Positions 61,663 through 64,000 of a stretch of 64,000 bases of DNA are shown here, piece after piece; positions within the stretch are counted from its first letter, which is position 1; each line of letters starts with the position of its first letter. The notes under the pieces were generated by a model, which was not told the DNA's origin, did no database searches, and saw only the letters and a program-made list of their open reading frames with translations. This DNA comes from Paenibacillus sp. ACRRY. Lineage in GTDB: Bacteria > Bacillota > Bacilli > Paenibacillales > Paenibacillaceae. Position numbers and translations under genes: made by a program. Location of the stretch: positions 1,674,001-1,738,000 of the forward strand of contig NZ_JAKRNM010000001.1 of assembly GCF_022346995.1 (NCBI RefSeq). The letters are read 5' to 3'.

Positions 61663-62754
61663 TTAGAGCTCTTCCCAATCGTTTACTCTCCGGGCATGTT
61701 TGGATTTACGTGAATTCACAGGTTTGCTTGTTGCAGTCCGCCGCTTGGAAGCAACTGCTTCTTTCCGCTGCTGATACTGCAATTCCTTCTGCATTTTCAG
61801 GTAATTGTTTAGCCTTTTTTCTTCCAGAGACCCATTTTGAATGGCTTCGGTAACAGCACAGCCCGCTTCACGTGTATGACTGCAGTCCACGAATCTGCAT
61901 GCTTCAGCAAGTTGCTCAATTTCACCAAACGCCTGGGAAAGTCCATCATTGCCCTCGTCCCACAGGTTCAGCTCACGCATACCAGGTGTATCAATGAGTA
62001 CAGCCCCTTGGGGCAAAACGAACATCTCCCGATGGGTTGTCGTATGTCTTCCACGGCTATCGTCCTCCCGGACGGATTGGGCAAGCTGTACATTCCGTCC
62101 CATCATCCAGTTGACAAGAGTAGACTTGCCGCTTCCTGAAGAACCCGTCAAGGCTACTGTGGCCCCTGGCTGCAGATAGGTTTCAAGTGAAGCTTTTCCA
62201 TGATCCTGGGCAGCTGACAGGGCCAGTACTTCAATGCCTGGAGCAATCCCTTCTACCATAGCCCTTTTTTCCTCAACATCAGTGCACAGATCACTCTTGC
62301 TCAAAACGATGACAGGTCTAACCCCTCCATTCCAGGCCATCATGATATACCTCTCCAACCGTCTAAGATTAAAATCATGATTAAGCGCTGCGACGATCAG
62401 CAACGTATCTACGTTTGCAGCAATCAGCTGCTCTTTCGTTACGGACCCGGCAGCCTGCCTAGATACACGGCTCTGCCTTGAGAGAATACCGTGAATTGTA
62501 CCCTCTTCTCCGGGCTCACCTGTAATTGCTACCCAATCTCCCACTGCTGGAAGTGTCCCTGTCTCCAGATTGTCATGACGCATTCGCCCCGATACCCTTC
62601 CCCAGCATTCGCCTTCGGCTGTGATAAGACGCTGCAATTGTCCGTGGTCAGCAATGACTCGTGCAGGTTTTCTCATTTGCTGTTCTACCCCTGATTGCTG
62701 CCAAAATCCCTGCCATTTAGCAGACCATCCGTACTTTTCCAAGTGATTGTTCAA
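61663..62754 (-). CDS. rsgA: Ribosome small-subunit GTPase RsgA
   Basis: 363 residues from the TTG at 62754, 9 nt after GGGAGGA. An N-terminal OB-fold (about 45-105) is followed by a circularly permuted GTPase: G4 LSKSDL, G1 GSSGSGKSTLV and G3 DTPGM. A zinc motif CRFVDCSHTREAGC follows, with a basic C-terminus. It helps late 30S maturation. This copy has the longer C-terminal tail of the stand-alone Bacillota paralogues, and it is not in the prkC-rpe cluster where the main rsgA usually lies. Confidence 0.93.
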   Translation of the reverse strand: MNNHLEKYGWSAKWQGFWQQSGVEQQMRKPARVIADHGQLQRLITAEGECWGRVSGRMRHDNLETGTLPAVGDWVAITGEPGEEGTIHGILSRQSRVSRQAAGSVTKEQLIAANVDTLLIVAALNHDFNLRRLERYIMMAWNGGVRPVIVLSKSDLCTDVEEKRAMVEGIAPGIEVLALSAAQDHGKASLETYLQPGATVALTGSSGSGKSTLVNWMMGRNVQLAQSVREDDSRGRHTTTHREMFVLPQGAVLIDTPGMRELNLWDEGNDGLSQAFGEIEQLAEACRFVDCSHTREAGCAVTEAIQNGSLEEKRLNNYLKMQKELQYQQRKEAVASKRRTATSKPVNSRKSKHARRVNDWEEL

Positions 62755-62971
62755 CTGTTGATTTCCTCCCAAATTATGTTTTTAATAACTACCTACCCAT
62801 GATGTGAACAAGCCCTCCAGAACGGATAAATGCAAATAAACCACGAGTGATTAACCACCCGCGGCAATTCGAAGTTAACAGAATCAAGATTATCCTATAG
62901 GCATTATCCACAGAACGTTAAGTTTAACAATCTGCAGCATGCAATACGGGACACCCTTCTTTCCGGTAATC

Positions 62972-63001
62972 AAAAAAAGCCACGGGTGCGTCACCCGTGG
63001 C
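62972..63001 (-). terminator. Strong terminator of a short minus-strand transcript
   Basis: GCCACGGGTG-cgt-CACCCGTGGC perfect 10-bp arms (62979-63001), T7 tail on the minus strand. No annotated large gene ends here. Confidence 0.9.
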
Positions 63002-63064
63002 TTCATCTGTACATGTAATTATACTCTACGCGAGTCTGGACATACCTGTCCAATTCACGTACAT

Positions 63065-63136
63065 TTACATGTTTTGATCCGTTCCGGAGACGCTGTCCAT
63101 ATTCAAATTAACGTATACTGCCGTTAGGTTTGTCAT
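63065..63136 (-). CDS. Candidate 23-residue microprotein
   Basis: ATG at 63136 lies 9 nt after GGGAGG. It codes for MTNLTAVYVNLNMDSVSG plus five residues, then TAA. A promoter (63169-63198) and a strong terminator bracket it, so a transcript of about 190 nt is expected. In the other frame, from the ATG at 63143, an 11-codon peptide is followed by a TAA and an open stretch rich in charged residues (NVRELDRYVQTRVEYNYMYR), so a decayed longer gene or a small RNA are alternatives. Confidence 0.45.
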   Translation of the reverse strand: MTNLTAVYVNLNMDSVSGTDQNM

Positions 63137-63168
63137 ATAACATCGCCTCCCTTGTAGATTTATCCAAC

Positions 63169-63198
63169 ATGTTACACATGGTACTCTGCTTTTGTCAA
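63169..63198 (-). promoter_or_regulatory. Promoter of the short transcript
   Basis: -35 TTGACA (63193-63198), 18-nt spacer, -10 TAACAT (63169-63174). Confidence 0.6.
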
Positions 63199-63259
63199 GC
63201 CCAATTATATGTTGCCTACCTCGTTTAATTATTTGCTTTTATTTCTTTTATTATGATGT

Positions 63260-63853
63260 TTATTTAACCTGATCCCAGCGAGTCCACATTTCCTTCGGAT
63301 TAAGCTCGTAGATTCCATCTTCCCGGTACATAAATTGATGCATGATGAATTCCCGGCGGATCGTGGCAAAATCTTCATGGTACGTACGTATAAATTCATT
63401 GATTTCTTTCTCCGTATACTTGCGTCCGAATTCAAGCTGTTCAACCAAATGACCAAGCACGATCAGCTTCTTCTTGTACTGGGCAGGAATTTGACGCAAG
63501 CGTCCATCTTTGGAAAAGAAATTTCGCATGACCGATGCTTTTAGCGTTTCGTTCACATCACTCATATCAGCTACCTCCTCCCTTTTGAAAATAAAGTCAA
63601 CGGAAGCTTGAGCGTGCTCCCGTATGAAGGATGGGTTGAGAGAGAAGAACACCGTATTTTTCTCCCTCCGTTCCTTGATCAATGCCGCTTCTCTTAACTT
63701 GGATGCGTGATGAGTAACTGTAGGCTGGGACAAATTCAGCTTTTCGGCAAGAGCCTGTCCGTGCAGTTCTCCCTGAGATAGCAATAGCAGCATACGCAGC
63801 CGGGTAGGATCCGCCAGGGCTTTGTGGTAAGCCACAATTTTCTCCAGTTGCAT
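63260..63853 (-). CDS. ArsR-family regulator with DUF2087 domain
   Basis: 197 residues. The N-terminal ArsR winged helix (about 1-80; ALADPTRLRMLLLLSQGELHGQALAEKLNLSQPTVTHHASKLREAALI) is followed by a linker and a C-terminal DUF2087 domain (about 105-185; FFSKDGRLRQIPAQYKKKLIVL, YTEKEINEFIRTYHEDFATIRREFI). DUF2087 is often fused to ArsR regulators and its ligand is unknown. A dyad in the leader suggests autoregulation. Confidence 0.9.
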   Translation of the reverse strand: MQLEKIVAYHKALADPTRLRMLLLLSQGELHGQALAEKLNLSQPTVTHHASKLREAALIKERREKNTVFFSLNPSFIREHAQASVDFIFKREEVADMSDVNETLKASVMRNFFSKDGRLRQIPAQYKKKLIVLGHLVEQLEFGRKYTEKEINEFIRTYHEDFATIRREFIMHQFMYREDGIYELNPKEMWTRWDQVK

Positions 63854-63871
63854 GGGCGTCGCCTCTTTCGT

Positions 63872-63887
63872 TTAGATGAATATCTAA
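63872..63887 (-). promoter_or_regulatory. Operator-like dyad upstream of the ArsR-DUF2087 gene
   Basis: TTAGAT-N4-ATCTAA, perfect 6-bp arms, 19-34 nt before the start codon. Small AT-rich dyads of this type are common for ArsR proteins. Confidence 0.45.
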
Positions 63888-64000
63888 TTTGATGTTAATC
63901 TTTTCTCTCGACAAAGTCAAACCTGTTATTCGGAATTTTCTTCCGCCAATTCCTGGCGTGAACTGGCATTACATGACTATTTACGGTAGGATAATATTGC

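Noticed and set aside
1..64000. CRISPR arrays, insertion sequences, prophage genes, tRNA and rRNA
   Set aside because: No regularly spaced repeats, transposase motifs, integrase genes, tRNA cloverleaf or rRNA sequence were recognised on either strand.

Overview
The window looks like a chromosomal segment of a Paenibacillus-type bacterium (Bacillota). The reasons are strong AGGAGG ribosome binding sites with frequent GTG/TTG starts, intrinsic terminators after most units, an SLH-GH18 exoprotein, YteA-, YmfJ- and YukD-like proteins, and a homologue of the Bacillus replication terminator protein. Base composition is moderate. Nearly all genes lie on the minus strand. I see no rRNA, tRNA, CRISPR array, transposase or phage gene.

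Region by region (minus strand unless noted). 1-5.9 kb: a beta-mannosidase running off the left edge, its LacI-type regulator, an EamA exporter and a divergent LysR gene (+). 5.9-18.9 kb: housekeeping and small genes, including heme O synthase (ctaB), a DUF3243 protein, an FAD oxidase overlapping a half-size MFS protein, a thioredoxin-reductase-like enzyme, an SLH-GH18 hydrolase, a nitroreductase, an acyl-ACP thioesterase, an AraC regulator, a glutathione peroxidase and a TraB/TIKI-like protein. 19-24.2 kb: a phnD-phnC-phnE-phnE ABC importer followed by an IphP-type phosphatase and a GntR regulator. 24.5-31.6 kb: an accessory stretch of five GNAT acetyltransferases, two methyltransferases, a P-loop kinase-like protein and a VOC protein, interspersed with relics: a serine-hydrolase C-terminus, an N-terminally cut creatininase and a NUDIX N-terminus. 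31.8-35.0 kb: a sugar operon (xylose-isomerase-like TIM barrel plus two Gfo/Idh/MocA dehydrogenases) with a cre-like site at its ribosome binding site.

35.2-47.6 kb: phosphoesterase, Rrf2 regulator, DivIVA-like protein, YteA (+), an ArsR/MFS pair with a 12-bp dyad, an RTP homologue coupled to a dehydrogenase, an acyltransferase, DUF202 (+), a general stress protein behind a sigma-B-like promoter, HrpB helicase and an SDR. 47.7-57.9 kb: the most interesting block, a type VII (Ess/Yuk-like) secretion locus. It holds a YukD/EsaB-like protein, EssC, two unassigned proteins, a WXG100 protein with its own promoter and terminator, then a membrane Ser/Thr kinase with a coiled-coil tail, a vWA protein and a PP2C phosphatase. 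This kinase-vWA-phosphatase triad next to a T7SS, with no visible EsaA or EssA, is the best candidate for an underexplored system. 58-64 kb: small convergent genes, an aldehyde dehydrogenase, a GNAT protein, an L,D-transpeptidase, RsgA, a tiny transcription unit with a 23-codon ORF, and an ArsR-DUF2087 regulator.

All calls come from reading the sequence and from remembered family knowledge. No database search was run.
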